Part shown: positions 22,482-35,476 of the stretch, piece after piece | Layout of the letters: every line of letters starts with the position of its first letter | Position numbering within the stretch: the first letter of the stretch is position 1 | Position numbers and translations under genes: made by a program | NCBI GenBank assembly: GCA_021613335.1 | Contig: JAJTWR010000251.1 | Coordinates: 1,005,001-1,069,000 of the forward strand | Direction: 5' to 3' | Length of the DNA stretch: 64,000 nt | DNA from: Whitmania pigra | Lineage: Eukaryota > Annelida > Clitellata > Hirudinida > Haemopidae | The notes under the pieces: generated by a model | The model's database searches: none | Seen by the model: only the letters and a program-made list of their open reading frames with translations | What the model was told of the DNA's origin: nothing

Positions 22482-23195
22482 TGACTTGTTCACCAAGTGA
22501 CTTCTTTGGAACATATTTTCCAGAAATTGTTGATTGTCATTGTCCTGAATGTAAAGCATTAAACATTAAAGCTCTTCGAAGATACTCATTCAGTAATTTG
22601 TCTGTCCATTCTTACAACTATTCATTCATTCATCTACCCATCCATCTCTAACACTACTTTGGTTTGTTCACTCCTTTGTTGAAAAATGCATCTCAGCATG
22701 GAAAACATTTCCGTAGCAACAAGTTTCAGTTTAAATTTTCAATGTTTTAGGTTATTCTTTCTAATGCGAGTCTGATTTATGGAATCTTTCCCTTCCAGCT
22801 CATAATAACAATGTTATAATGTTATAATAACAACAACAACAATATATCACCTGTTCAAATAATTATATATACAACAATAATATATCACTTGCTCAAATAT
22901 AAACAATGCTCACTTTTACAATTTTAACTTATTTAATGATTATTTATTGTTTTAATCAATTGTTTGTATATATCCAATTGCTTTGATATTATTCTTCGAG
23001 AGTTTCGTAACTTTCAAATTTTTAGTATTTCAAAGACTTATGTAAGAAAATATTTAATTCTTGTATTTCTGATTAATAAATGTTATTACACCGTGGTTAT
23101 CTGAATCATAGTTGAAAAATTTAAACCGAAACTACTACCGATAAGCTAAAAGTATTACAAGCATTGGGTCTTGGCATCAGAACAAATTTAATCTA
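22482..23195. other. W3 3' untranslated region and downstream flank
   Basis: Contains the family string ATTCATTCATCTACCCATCC at about 22622 and a decayed copy of the post-coding block seen after W1, W2, W4 and W6. AT-rich afterwards. Confidence 0.5.
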
Positions 23196-23559
23196 CAGTC
23201 AAACCCGGTTTTGTCGCTGGCCTAGGGGTTTGCCAAAAAGAAACGACACAACTGATACAGATAAGGCCTACAGATATTTTTAGAACAAAAATAAATAAAC
23301 AGAATAGCTACAGCTTATCCTTTAGATAAGATCAACAAAAGTGAATGAGAAAATACTACGACAAAGTGGGAATTTGGCGGTTTCACTTCAAAGTCTGCGA
23401 TTGGTCATGGAGATCGAGATAACCGATGTAAAGTGGAAAATTTGGCCTTCTTTTGTGCGTGAGATATTAGGACTCGGCAACATAAAAGAATCGACATAAA
23501 CGATGAGAATATAATAGAGTTGCTGAAATAAGCGGAGTTGAGATAAGTGGATTCCACTG
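23196..23559 (-). mobile_element. Tigger-derived MITE
   Basis: Starts CAGTCAAACCCGG after a TA; the reverse complement of its other end reads CAGTGGAATCCACTTATCTC, nearly identical to the terminus of the 3567 element. Internal sequence (GGAGATCGAGATAACCGATG) matches the reverse of 3676-3920. At 364 bp it is an internally deleted, non-autonomous relative. Confidence 0.8.
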
Positions 23560-23714
23560 AGGTGTCATCAGTAATGAAACAGTTATTCCAATAGTGAAGT
23601 AATTTTTAATGCGTCGCAAATTTACACTCACTTTAAATATTTATAAATATTAACATATTTTAATATAAAAAAAACTGTAATAATGTTTATCGGCAAACCT
23701 ATGCAACTCAAGAA

Positions 23715-24160
23715 CCTATCTCTCCCATCCTCAATTAATATCACTGGTACCCTTCTTCTTTCTTCTACTACCACAAAACTCCTCAGTGTTATTTTGGATT
23801 CTCACCTCAGCTTCAAGCAAAACATATCCTCCATAATAAAGTCCTGCAGCCATCTCATCTGAGCAATCCGACATATCAGTCCGTTCCTTAAAGTCGATAT
23901 GACTTGCTCTTGCACAAAGTCTAGTCCTCTCTCGCCTGGACTACCACAACTCTCTCCTGTATGGCACTTCTGCCTCCCTTATCCTCTCCCTTCAGCGCAT
24001 CCAAAACAAGTTAGCTAAATTTGTTCTCCTTGATCCTAATCTTAACAGCTCCGAGGACCTGATGCAACTGCACTGGCTACCCATACATTATCTTATCATT
24101 TACAAAATGCCTTTACTTACTTATTGTACCTTAATCACATCCAATCCCTACTATCTCTAT
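23715..24160 (+). mobile_element. L2/CR1-type LINE fragment, left part
   Basis: Frames resemble the reverse transcriptase C-terminal region of L2/CR1 elements: VILDSHLSFKQNISSI at about 23788, SLVLSRLDYHNSLLYGT at about 23924, NKLAKFVLLDP and LMQLHWLPI to about 24090. It is broken by at least one stop and one frameshift and is interrupted at 24160 by a nested insertion; the remainder resumes at 25681. Confidence 0.8.
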
Positions 24161-24381
24161 TAGCAGTCGAAAAGCCCCCGCGTGCGAACGTGCCAGTAAT
24201 ATTCTCGCGCTTTAACTTAAAATAATTCCGTTTATAGTACTAAACTCGATGAACAAAACAGACTGTTGGATTTGTCTTTTTTTGCTGAATATATTGGTGA
24301 GTATATTTTTAATTTTTGTCGTTTGGTTCGATTTTGAACTTGGACTCAATACTGACTACGAACCAATCCTAATCTCACAAA

Positions 24382-25035
24382 ATGTCTCTCAAACCTGTGA
24401 AAAACGAGGAGACAGCTGTGGACAGCGAGGAGTTTGCTGAAAAAGTGTAAGCTAAATTAATGCCCAGTATCGAAAGAATGCTGAGAGAAATCATTAAACA
24501 GGAAGTTGCAAAACTGGTTTCCTAGGCTGTCAGAAATAAAATGAGGTCTATGACAGAAGGATTCAACAAAATAGTTGAAGAAACCCGAAGTCTAAAAATC
24601 AGGGTTGACAATCTGGAAATGCAATCTAGATCAAATAATCTCGTGATATGTGGGTTACCTGAAGCATCATATGCTGAGGCAGCGTCGACTTCTGAGGACG
24701 CTGGAGGGGTTGTACTCAGGTCACCTAGACAGGACAGAACCCGTGCTGTAATAGACTGTTGCAGAGCACGTATGAAACTTGACGTCACAAGCAATGATAT
24801 CGTCAATTGTTACAGAATATCTGTCAGTAAGGGTCCCCGTCCTATCGTTGTGACATTCTCGGGTAAAGGAGTCCGAGATAAGGTGTACGCAGCAAGAAAA
24901 GCTCTACGTGAAACACGCGGCAACTCACAAATCTTTATCAACGAACATCTCACAAAGAGAAACTCTGAGATATTCGCAAAGGGAAGGAAACCGCTTAGGA
25001 AAAAATTTCAGCAGCCTGGACTTGGAACTGCTTAG
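24382..25035 (+). pseudogene. LINE ORF1 protein (RRM-type), two in-frame stops
   Basis: Continuous frame except TAA at about 24448 and TAG at about 24523. The downstream 165 codons look like the transposase_22/L1-type ORF1 core: coiled-coil stretch (NKIVEETRSLKIRVDNLEMQ), SNNLVICGLPE, GPRPIVVTFSGKGVRDKVYA and IFINEHLT. The family role is RNA binding and chaperoning of LINE RNA. Without the two stops the protein would be about 217 aa. Confidence 0.75.
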
Positions 25036-25269
25036 TGCATCTCAAAAGAACTGAATCTTCGAGGCCCGTTCGGATACATGATCTGGAGGGGCTGGAGAAA
25101 CTGATCTTAGTTAAGAAATTTATGTTTACCCCACGAAGATTTCTGTTCCGGATTTTTATTTTGATAAAGAAGATTCCTTTTTTCTATTAGAAGATATTGA
25201 TCCAGATTATAATTTTGTGATTAAGGAATTCTCACATTCACACATAACACCTGAAGATTTTTCTGGGCT

Positions 25270-25640
25270 ACCAAAACTTCCAAATAATATCTCATTTCTC
25301 CATATAAATTGTAGAAGCTTACCTAACACGACATCATTATACTGAATTATATGATAAAAGTCAAAATAATTGCACTTACTGAAACTTGGTTGAATGATGG
25401 CAATTGTGACTCCATTTGTATCCATGTATACTCGTTTGTTGCAACAAGTCGATCTGAAAAGAGAGGTGGAGGAGTTGGAATTTTTATTCATCAGGATATT
25501 GTGTTTTCTTCAATAAAATGTAATTTTACTGCTTTGACCTTTGAAAACATGTTTATAAATTTAAAGTTAAGCAAGGGAGTTTTTTCCCTTACGACGTTCC
25601 TTTTTTTTCTTTTCGATTCCAACTTGTACTGGTTTTGTGT
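25270..25640 (+). pseudogene. LINE AP-endonuclease domain fragment
   Basis: Pieces of the endonuclease/exonuclease/phosphatase fold: ISFLHINCRSLP at about 25290, then in another frame KIIALTETWLNDG at about 25363 and EKRGGGVGIFIHQDI at about 25456. Frameshifted; catalytic domain incomplete, and no RT follows. Confidence 0.75.
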
Positions 25641-25680
25641 TTCAATAATAATAATAAAAAGGGTTAAAAAATAATCTCTA

Positions 25681-25931
25681 TCATCTCATTCATCACCGCC
25701 AAACCTCTGATAATCTTTTCAATTAACCTTCACCAACTAGTCATTAAATCATCCATCGTCAACCGAGGCTTTTACCAGGCCTCGCCTGTCCTCTGGAACA
25801 ACCTGCCTCCCATCATCAGGTCATATCCGACGCTCGAGCTCTTCAAGCATCAGCTGAAGACCTATCTCTTCAAGACATCCATACGGGAACAAAGTCCTTT
25901 GACGCCACGATTAAGGCGCCACACAAATGAA
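25681..25931 (+). mobile_element. L2/CR1-type LINE fragment, right part
   Basis: Continuation of the element at 23715. The C-terminal motif VNRGFYQASPVLWNNLPPII is at about 25755-25815, followed by LELFKHQLKTYLFK at about 25836-25875, a common LINE C-terminus. It runs directly into the ATT microsatellite, as L2/CR1 elements often do. Confidence 0.8.
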
Positions 25932-26408
<477 letters not shown>

Positions 26409-26810
26409 GAAATAATATGCCGAGACATCCGGCCTTTCCAGCTTCTGTGATAACCTTTATGGTGAATAAACTAGCGTGCACCAAACAGCCATTTCTATCA
26501 CCTTTGGATTCACCGAGGAGATTTTCGTCTGATGTTCCATTTCTCCGTATGCACTTTGCCCCGACTTGCCTAGAAAATATAATCAGACATCATCAAATGG
26601 GCTGGAAAATGAAATATTATCGTTAATAATTGTAAGTTAAATTAATAAATAAAACGACGTTATCGTTTCGAACGATTTAACAATACATCTTTACCTACAC
26701 TTACCAATTCAAAGACGTAATTGTTTGCGACGTCATCGCTGACTTCGCTGAATTCAAATTCTGAAAAAAAAATAAGGCCTCGAGAGTTTCATGGAAATTT
26801 TAAAGTCAAA
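26409..26810 (+). promoter_or_regulatory. W4 5' flank with conserved family block
   Basis: The stretch ending GAAATATTATCGTTAATAA at about 26609-26628 is shared with the W5 flank (GAAATATTATCGTCAATAA at about 33060). GCGACGTCA at 26727-26735 aligns with the TGACGTCA of W5 and W6, followed by a GAATTCAAATTCTGA block near 26749. Likely the core promoter plus 5' untranslated region. Confidence 0.5.
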
Positions 26811-29800
26811 ATGTCGATCCTAATAGCTGCCAGTTTTGTCGCGATGGCAATGCCGGGAGTGCAATGCTGGCCTAATATGGCAAATGTAGCTGCCTTATAC
26901 ACGGACAAAAAGATGCTTCGTGACTTCAATGAATTTAAGAAAGAGGGTCCAATAAAAAAGCTTGTTATTGGCTTTAAAAATTATTATTTTGTCAATCGAT
27001 TAGAATTTAAATTGATTGGAAGTGAGTTTTGATTTTTTTTTTAATAATTCATTTTTGAATTGATTTAAAAATTTATTTTTTTTATTCAATTTTTCCCAGC
27101 TGGACTAGTTAACGTGCTTGGAGAATATCATAGTAGAGATATCAATAGGATCATTTTTAAAGATGTCAATTCGACGCATTTCGAGTGCAGTTTGAAAGAG
27201 GGTGTCTGCCTCTTCGAAACATTGCATTTCGTCTCTGAAGACCCTTTCAACATGGCTGATTTGATGCTCCACGGATACGGTAAAATTGTGAAGATTGTAA
27301 TTTAAAATACAGGATATTGAAACAATTGGACTTTTTTTTAGCAATTTTCTACATGTTAAAATAATTACATAATAATCAACAAAAAATCATTTTTAGCTTA
27401 CAATTAAATAGACCACAATTAAGCATATTAATTATGTTATTTTGTTGCAGAAGCGAAGTTGCATAAATATGTAGGATGTTTTAATACGAAAACCTTCAAG
27501 GAATTGACGTCAGAGTATGTGGACTGTGAATTTGATTGTCCAGACACGCCATTTTATGGCTTCACTTCAGTAAATAAATGATATTTGTTCCTTTCAAAAC
27601 TCAAATCATTAATCATTAATTTGATTCAATTTAATGTAATCAATAATTAGTTATTTTATCTGCCATACTGAGAACACCACGACAAAATAAGTTGATATTT
27701 GTACATCAATTTATTAGGCGGAAGAGTGTGCCTGCATCGAGAGATTACCTAAGACCGAGACAAAGTTGCATAGTTGCCAAGAATGTCCAAAGAAAAAGGC
27801 GATCTTCTGTGGAACTGAAGGAAGTGTTTCTATCTACTCGAAACGTTACACTTAAATTGATTGCATTTGACTTAAGCACTAAATAAATTAAAGTAATATG
27901 TGTGAATACATGTCATATTGCTATACGTAATAATCGTCTATCAAGTAACTGCATTAGAAAGGTGTATCGAAAAGAGTTTTGAATTCTTGCCATACTAGTG
28001 ATAGGATGGGATGAGTCGAACTCATCAAATTCATAAAACCATTTTATCCCTGATGGAAGTTCTGTTGATTTAAATATATATATTATTAGGCTTTAATCAG
28101 AAGATTTTTATGGCAGATTCGATGCATAAGAGATTTGAGATGGATCCCATTTTGTACGAAACGTGCTTGATAAATGAATCTGTTTCTTGTCCAAATTGTA
28201 TTGAAGGAAGGTCTGGATTCATGTGCATGGCCATCAGTAATTCCTTTGTTTTTTTTTTGTTGTTGTTGTTGACAAGCCCTTTCGGACACAGAACGACCAA
28301 TATATCAATAATTCTAGAAATTTAACTTTGACGTGGAATGACCCAATTATAAAAAAAATGTATTTGGTCAGTTAATAAAAATTTTTTACATAGATAACTA
28401 TAAAAATAAGGCCCTTCGTGGTCAGTTGATAATGTTAGGGCTTGTCAATAATTAATTTTATACAGATTTACATTTTAACGTTATTTTAATGAAGTAAAGG
28501 TTTATTTTCTTAAAAATTAAATTAATTCAAATGATAACAAATTAAAAAATACGATTTCAGCTCTATATGTGTTCTATCTATGTGCAAAATTTTGTTATTT
28601 TAGATGGCGTAATTATTATGCAGATTTTGTTTTTAAATCATCATCGTGCTTTAATCCTTTGACTCCTTCGTAGTGCAAGTCAGGGTTTTTAACCTTTCTT
28701 CGTCGTCACACAAATTCAATCTTAACATTTCTCTTGCAGTTTTTGTTTAGTGTTTTATTCAATTCGGGTTTTTATTCCCAAGGGCATTTTCGAAAACGTA
28801 GGCCGATTCGAATTATAATCGCAGCCAGCTGATTTAGATCAAACTGAATAATACAAAACACAAACTATCAATGGTTAAATTCTGTTAGCAATGCACAAAT
28901 TTTTATGAAATACTAGAGTGCTACAACATCGGCCAAACGTAAACAAAGATTATTATTGGTCATTATTATTATTGGTTGAAACAATATTGGTTAAATTAAT
29001 TGATTCAAGATCAAAGCTAAACTAAGGCTCGATAATTGGATCGTAGCATGGTTGAATAAAGCGCGATTTGTCCCAAAATTGGTTATTTCATGTCATTTTA
29101 TTCCTAAATAAGGCAGAGATTCGGTAAAAACTCAAAAATTATTTTATAGTAAGTATTAAATATTTATTTTTCTAAAGTAATAATATCGACTGTTTTTCAC
29201 GATGCAAGATTGTCCGGATGTAAACTGCGGAAGCAAAAGCTGTGAAGCGATTCTCCACGTAAAATTGGATATTGGTTTCTGCCTTTGTTTAGGAGGATTC
29301 TACATCGATGATGCTTTGGAGTGTCAGGGTAAATATATTTGTTTTATGGCTTATGGATAAGCGGTGAAAATTTGCTTCATCTAGCGCTTCATACATTTCT
29401 ATCACTATTAGTGATTTCATACGTATCTCCTAATTATCGGGATATGTCGTTTATCGGGGAGAAACAAAGTAATCAACAAATCAAGACTCCAATATTTTGA
29501 AAATGTCTATATTCTATATAATTTTAAAAGCGCCAATATAAATCTAAAACAGTCGCTCACAGAATCTCTTACGTTACCTGTTCCTATTCTCGCACAAACT
29601 CCAAACTGCTCCTCTCAATCGCGACGCCTCACTTTCTCCAAAACCAACAACTCTCTGGGCTCAGACAGGTTAAAAACTTTAAATGTCGTCTGCCTGTTGC
29701 CTTATGTACCCATGCAGCCAAGGCTAATTAATCATGCAAAATGTCTTCCTGCGCCTCCAATCGACACGCGTGGTCCCAGGCAGACGGCAATAACGCCAAC

Positions 29801-32496
29801 TCAACCACAACTCTGCAACACAAAATAAAACGACATAATTAAAAATTTAAGACAATGATATCATATACAGGTTGTTGAATGCTTGCATAAAAGAATATTA
29901 TCAACATCATTCATATCTTACAATCGCAGCAGGGTAAGCGGACAACATGGGAAGACGTGATGCAACGATCCGTTACCTGGAGTGATAGGCGGAAGATGTT
30001 CCCGCTCCGACTTGCTTAAGCAATACGGTCAGTGTAAGACCAGTTGACCTCCGTGGACAATATACAGAAGTTGGATTTGATGAAAGACATGAAATGCCGG
30101 CTTTGTAGCGGAACCGAGAACTGCATCACATGCTCAGAAATTGCACGTATGCTCTTGCCAACGGTCGGTACACGTGGCGACGTGACCAGGTTCTCCGAGA
30201 AATGCGTGAGGCAGCAGTCTCCAAAGCAAACTCGCGAAAGCAGCGAAAGATTTATTTCTTGCGCGAGGGCTTCGCACACCTCTGCAAAAAAAAAGATGTC
30301 AAATTTCCAGGCGAGACATTCTGAAGCAAACAACTGGATCGTCGCAGCTGGCCTAGAAGGGATGAGGCACTAGCCTCAGTTGCTGATAGAAAGTGGCAAG
30401 AGGCCGGATTTGGTGCTCGTGTCACCCTCGACGGATGCCATCATTCTGGTGAAGCTGACGGTACCGTGGGAGGACAGGCTACAATATAGTAACTCGCTCA
30501 AAGCGGATAAGTATGCAAGTCTGTCGATAAACCTGGAAGCGAAAGGATACCGGACAGACCTCTTCCCCATTGAGATTGTCCCAAGAGGCGTAGTCGGCAG
30601 GTCGACTTACGCTTTCCTTACCAAGATTGGATTGTCAAGCCAAGAGACAACAAAGGTAATGACAAGGATGTTTGAGGCCGCAGAAGCAGCATCATTCTGG
30701 ATCTGGCACATGAGGAGCCAGAAGTTTTAAGAGGCCACTTCAGGAAATTTTGGTAAAACCATCGGTCTCCGGTGTGAATGATGCACCGAACGACGTGGCC
30801 AAATAATCGGCTGAGAGACGCGGTGTTGTCGATCTCGCAAAGCACTATGAACTGCGGACCAAACCGCGGTCGCGCAAAGCCCACAGTCGAATCCTGAAAA
30901 TTTCTATCCCCGGCTGCCGCTACAAAGAAATTATAAGATCCAAATTTGCATGTATTAACCCTCACCCGTTACCTGGGGTGCATTCTCCTCTTGCGATTTC
31001 TTTTGCTACCACAATCTTATTATAAAAATTACACCAGTTATCTTCTAGGACATTGTAAACATATCATTTCTAGATGTGGTCATGCAAAAAAAATCAGAAA
31101 AACTGCTGAAATAAATTATTACTGGCATATTTTCTAAAATTTAGTTTATTACGTTGATATGATCAATAAATTCAGCATTTTGGAGTTAATTGCTTTTGTA
31201 ATTTTGAAGTGCTTTAGAGCTGCTTTTATTTTATAATTTTATAATTACATTGAATCTCAAATGAGCAATTTAATTAATTTCTATATAATAACAAGTATTG
31301 TATAAAAACGTTTAAATCAATAAATTCAATTTGTTTTTGACTTAAATCGTTCACATGTGCACATTTAAAATAAATAAAATGGATATTGTTCAAACTAACT
31401 TAGCAAAAAAAGTCTTTAAATAAATATTAAATGCAAACAAATAGGGGTGCAATTTGAACCCCAAGAACCTGGAACGTAACTTTAAGCATTAACTGGATGA
31501 AGGTTAAGTACCGGTATGAAGAAGCCACTGAATGTTTTCATGACCGCTGTAGACAACTGGGATGGAGGCGATCGACATAAAAAGGCCACAGAGATCTTAG
31601 CATAGTCAAAGTGTGCCGTGCAATGCACGTATCATGCGACATGAAGAAGCCATTGAGAGCTTGAGGTGTCGCTCCAGTCCAGGTAGCAGTGATCGGCATA
31701 AGAAAGTCTCTCATGCGAGAGTGCCTCTCATAGCCGGTGGTAAGCGTTAGGTACCGAAAGACAAAAAGCGACAGGGACTTCCAGGTGATCACCGGATGTG
31801 GCCCGACCGGCCCTCCCCCCCCCCCCCGAATACGTATGGAGGTTCAAAGGGTCGAAACATTTGAAGACGGGGAAACTCCTCTGGGGATCCCTGTCGGATC
31901 TCCAAAGTGGAGTGTTAAGAAACTATGTCTAGTTGTTATAATAATTTTACTAATTTACTAATTGCTGGCATTAAAACTATTCAGACATAGACGAATGTAT
32001 TGAGGACGAAATTTGCAAGCACAGGAATAGAACTTGCTTGAACACATTTGGAAATTTCATCTGCAAGTGTGGAGCTGGTCTCTATGAGGTGGATGTGGTA
32101 CACTGCGCGGGTGAAATTACGAAGTTATTGTTATGTAGTTGAGCGGTTAAGTGTTAGCTAGTTAATTACATTTACAGACATCGATGAATGCCAAAATGAA
32201 ACTATTTGCGATCGTAGCACGACCACTTGTAAGAACCTGTACAGAGACTTTGAGTGTGCCTGCCTGGAAGGATATATTAAGGTGGACCCCATGATTCGTG
32301 ACGGCAGCTGCGTAGGTTGTTGTAATAATAATTATTATTATATTATAATTTACATTATACGATTCATTACTATTTTAATTATTTTTCAGAGCAAAAGTTG
32401 ACAGTTCAAGGCATGGTGTTAGCACTGTTTATCCTGTTATTATTGGTTGCTGTAATTATTAGTATTTGGTTCCGTCGCAAAAAGATCCCCGAATGA
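26811..32496 (+). CDS. W4: WSC/EGF single-pass membrane protein, 415 aa, intact
   Basis: Nine exons: 26811-27021, 27100-27279, 27451-27569, 27718-27844, 28117-28236, 29209-29328, 31985-32110, 32178-32315, 32390-32496. They sum to 1248 nt in one frame with the family's phase pattern (phase 1 everywhere, phase 0 inside WSC). The signal peptide is MSILIAASFVAMAMPGVQCW. The N-terminal domain contains GFKNYYFVNRLEFKLIG and ends LMLHGY (to residue 130). WSC spans 131-212 (YVGCF, CPDTPFYGFTS, ECACIERLP, CQECP, IFCG, SVSIYS). The Cys module (213-252) ends CPNC...SGFMC. The EGF-like domain (253-292) and two calcium-binding EGFs (DIDEC twice; 293-334, 335-380) precede TM ALFILLLLVAVIISIW and the tail FRRKKIPE. 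Closest in layout to W3. Intron 6 carries an R2-like fragment. Confidence 0.85.
28237..29208. other. W4 intron 5
   Basis: Starts with a T10 run and (GTT)n beside the donor. The rest is AT-rich without recognised features. Confidence 0.5.
29329..29939. other. W4 intron 6, left part
   Basis: Intron DNA with a less AT-rich patch at about 29540-29830 that may be repeat-derived; no protein homology recognised. Confidence 0.4.
29940..30730 (+). mobile_element. R2-like LINE C-terminal/RLE fragment in W4 intron 6
   Basis: Frames with stops and shifts encode the C-terminal part common in RLE-class LINE proteins. GRYTWRRDQVLREM lies at about 30164-30206. RPDLVLVSPSTDAIILVKL, followed by TVPWEDRLQYSN, lies at about 30402-30500 and is the PD-(D/E)xK nuclease core. 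GYRTDLFPIEIVPRGVVGRS follows at about 30546-30605, and EAAEAASFWIW near the end. Only the 3' portion is present; RT is absent. A different lineage from the element at 18256 by sequence. Confidence 0.75.
30731..31984. other. W4 intron 6, right part
   Basis: AT-rich to about 31430, then a distinctly GC-richer 450-bp patch (31450-31930) with a C13 run at 31807-31820. The patch looks inserted, perhaps an untranslated end of another LINE, but I recognise no motif. Confidence 0.4.
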
Positions 32497-33115
32497 CTTG
32501 CTCGGGAATTATTTTTGTGGAAGTGTTTCAGCCAATCAGAGGCTGCCGTTCAGATATTTTTTTCTTTTTGCCGTTCCAATGCGAGTCTGATTTATCGAAT
32601 CTTTATCTTCTTCAAACATTTAAATGAAAACGTTTAAATTACTTTTATTTTCAACTTATTAATTATTATTCAATATAATTAATTGTAATTATTTGTGTTT
32701 TTCCAAGTATTTAAGTAAGTATTAACTACGATTATCTAATCAATTCAATCTAATCTGCTCGTCCAAATAAAAAGAAACAAGTTAATACCATTCCAGATTA
32801 TTATTCATCATGAGATCATTTACACTCAGCTTAAATAATAAAAAAATTATTAATATATCATTATTAATAAAATTGTTCAATACGATGCATAGAAGTATTA
32901 TTATGAATCCGACCGTCACATGCTGCATCACCTTCTGTCAAGGTTGGTTTCATCGAGAAGATAATATCGCCTGATGTTTTGTTTTTCTATCGGCACTTCA
33001 TCTTCGATTAGCCCTGGAAATTATTTAAAATTAATAAATGGTGCAATGAGTTGGAAAACGAAATATTATCGTCAATAAATGTAGGTTAATTTACAAAAAA
33101 AGTTGTTTTTGTTTG
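32497..33115. other. W4 3' region and W5 5' flank
   Basis: TTTCAGCCAATCAGAGGCTG at about 32527 repeats the post-coding block of W1 and W6. From about 32940 the sequence matches the W4 5' flank. Confidence 0.5.
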
Positions 33116-33123
33116 TGACGTCA
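33116..33123 (+). promoter_or_regulatory. CRE-like palindrome upstream of relic W5
   Basis: Perfect TGACGTCA in the GTTTTTGTTTG-TGACGTCA block, 80 bp before the W5 ATG. Confidence 0.5.
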
Positions 33124-33559
33124 TCACTGAGTCCAAATTCGAACTGAAAGTAAGGCCGTGAAGAAAGTTTTATTAAAATTTCAACCTCAAATAACATGTG
33201 GATTCTAATTGTTGCAAGTTTCATCGCGATGACAATAAAGGAATTACAAGGCTGGCCTAGTATGTCGATTATAACCGCCTTATACACGAATAAAGGTTCA
33301 AGTAGAATTTCTTATCATTACTTTCAAAAATTATTATTTTGTGATGAAGGTGGAGGTAACATTGGGTGAGTTTTAAAATTATTCATTTTTTAATTTGATT
33401 AAATTTAAGTTTTCCAATTTTAGTAAGTTTATTATATCCGTGAATTGAATAATAATTACAATAATAATAGATCATTTCCTGTTATAGAAATTCGTAAATT
33501 TAAGAAAGTCAAAGATTCAGCAATCAATCAATTCTAAAAAAAAAATTTGCCTGTACGAG

Positions 33560-34970
33560 AAAAGTTGCAGGAAAACTTGGGATTTAATTAATCACCTGAT
33601 AAACAGAAGCAGTCATCATTCACTCCCATGCACCTTCTTCAACACCAACGGCCAAATACTTACATCTCCTAAAGAAATAGCTGATTTATTCAATGCATAT
33701 TTTCTAACATTGGTAATGAACTTGCCAAGAAAATTACTCCAAACAATTTAGACTTCCGAAAATATTCTGATCTAAACTCAAATATTATTATCAGCTCATC
33801 AGAAGAAATTATTTCAATCTCCAAAAGTATAAAAAGTTCCCACTGTACTGACTGATGGCATTGACCCTATTCTTGGAAGTATTGCCTCTGATAGCACATG
33901 TCCTGGCGTTCCTAATAAACTGCTCTGTCAACTCAGGCAGTTTCCCAGACGCTCTGAAAACGGCAAAGGTTATCCTATTGCACAAAGCTGACTCTAAAGA
34001 TATTATTACAAACTATAAACCAATATCAATTTTTCCATATTTTTCGAAGTACTTCGAAAAAGCGTTCTACAGTAGAACTATCTCATTTTTTTGACAAGTT
34101 TTCGATTATCAAGAATAACCAGTTCGTTTTTTGTCAATATCACTCGACCTACATGCCTCTCTCGATCATCCACTCAAAGATCGTCCATAACCTGGAATAG
34201 GGTCAATCCTCAATTGGAGTCTTTTTGGACTTGGCTAAAGCATTTGATACGGTGAATCACAACATAATGCTTGAGAAACTACAACACTACGGCATTCGAG
34301 ATAAAAAAAAATTAAAAGTTATATTATTTCTTCATATTTCAATATTTAAATTATTATAACCTGGTTTGTGCTTGTAATTATCCATCTTACTTGTCTCCCT
34401 TATTTAAGCTCCAAAAAAGGTATATTGTTTTGCACCTACTTTACAATTGTCACACTGAACCCTTTTTAAAAATACTCAAGATTCTTAAAGTACATCAAAT
34501 TAAAAATCACCATACCGGCATCTTTATGTACAAACTGAATCACAAGTTTCCCTACTTATATCATGAACGTTTTGAATCTCACCACTTCATTCTTATGCAC
34601 TAAGATCCGTACAAAAATACAAATCATCCTTTGCCAGATCCAACGCACTACATTCCATCACATGCTCGGGCCATAAAACGTATTCAAAAATCCCAGCCAT
34701 AATATTTTCTCAATCGAACATATCTTTTAAACGCATGCTCAAATACTTCATTATTAATTCGCCATCATTTCTCTGACATCTCATTTACTCTCCGTCCACA
34801 AACAATAGACCCATAGTCATAATTCAATGGTTTTTTAAATATGGTATGGTTGTATGAGAGCGGGATATTAATCTTCAGGATTAACCCTTGAGCAGGCATA
34901 ATTTTGTTTATTTTTATATTTTATGTTGTTTATTTCTTGTTCTGCTCAATAAAGGACAAAAATTTAGCTT
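33560..34970 (+). mobile_element. CR1/Jockey-type LINE fragment inside W5
   Basis: Reverse-transcriptase pieces in shifting frames: LTDGIDPILG at about 33849, then (frame of 33855-34094) PDALKTAKVILLHKADSKD and NYKPISIFPYFSKYFEKAF, then [17 protein letters not shown] (motif A) at about 34223-34272. The core between motif A and the thumb is missing. The C-terminal part resumes at 34385-34600 (SPLFKLQKRYIVLHL, ILKILKVHQIKNHHTGIFMY). Dead copy. Confidence 0.8.
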
Positions 34971-35198
34971 ATAAACAAAATGCTTGCTCAACTTTCTGCT
35001 GAGATGCTTAACTGTTACGTTATTTCCAATAACAGCCATTGTTCAAGTTCTAACTAAATAACAATGACAATGCGGGGGAGCAAGTAATCAAAAAGAAGAC
35101 TATTCAAGTTAAAATAAATTGAACAATTACTTATTAATCGATTAAAGAAATTTTAAAATTTTTAACGATTAATTGATTATTTATGATTAAATCCGCAA

Positions 35199-35476
35199 TT
35201 AATATATTATATTATATATTATATTATATTATATTATATTATATTAATTATATTATATTATATTATATTATATTATATTATATATATTATATTATATTAT
35301 ATTATATTATATTATATTATATTATATTATATTATATATATTATATTATATTATATTATATTATATTCTATTATATTATATTATTATTATATTATATTAT
35401 ATTTATTATATTATATTATCTTATATTATATTATATATATTATATTATATTCTATTATATTATATTATATTATATT
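35199..35476. repeat. (ATATT)n pentanucleotide array
   Basis: About 280 bp of TATAT/ATATT repeats with a few one-base slips, ending just upstream of the W5 transmembrane exon. Confidence 0.95.

Larger units (their letters stand above)
24161..25673 (+). mobile_element. nested non-LTR retrotransposon with 8-bp target duplication
   Basis: ATCTCTAT occurs at 24153-24160 and again at 25674-25681, flanking 1513 bp that splits the L2/CR1-type fragment. The insert encodes an ORF1 protein and an endonuclease domain but no reverse transcriptase, and it ends in a short AATAATAATA tail. It therefore looks like an internally deleted LINE that was mobilised in trans. Confidence 0.75.
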
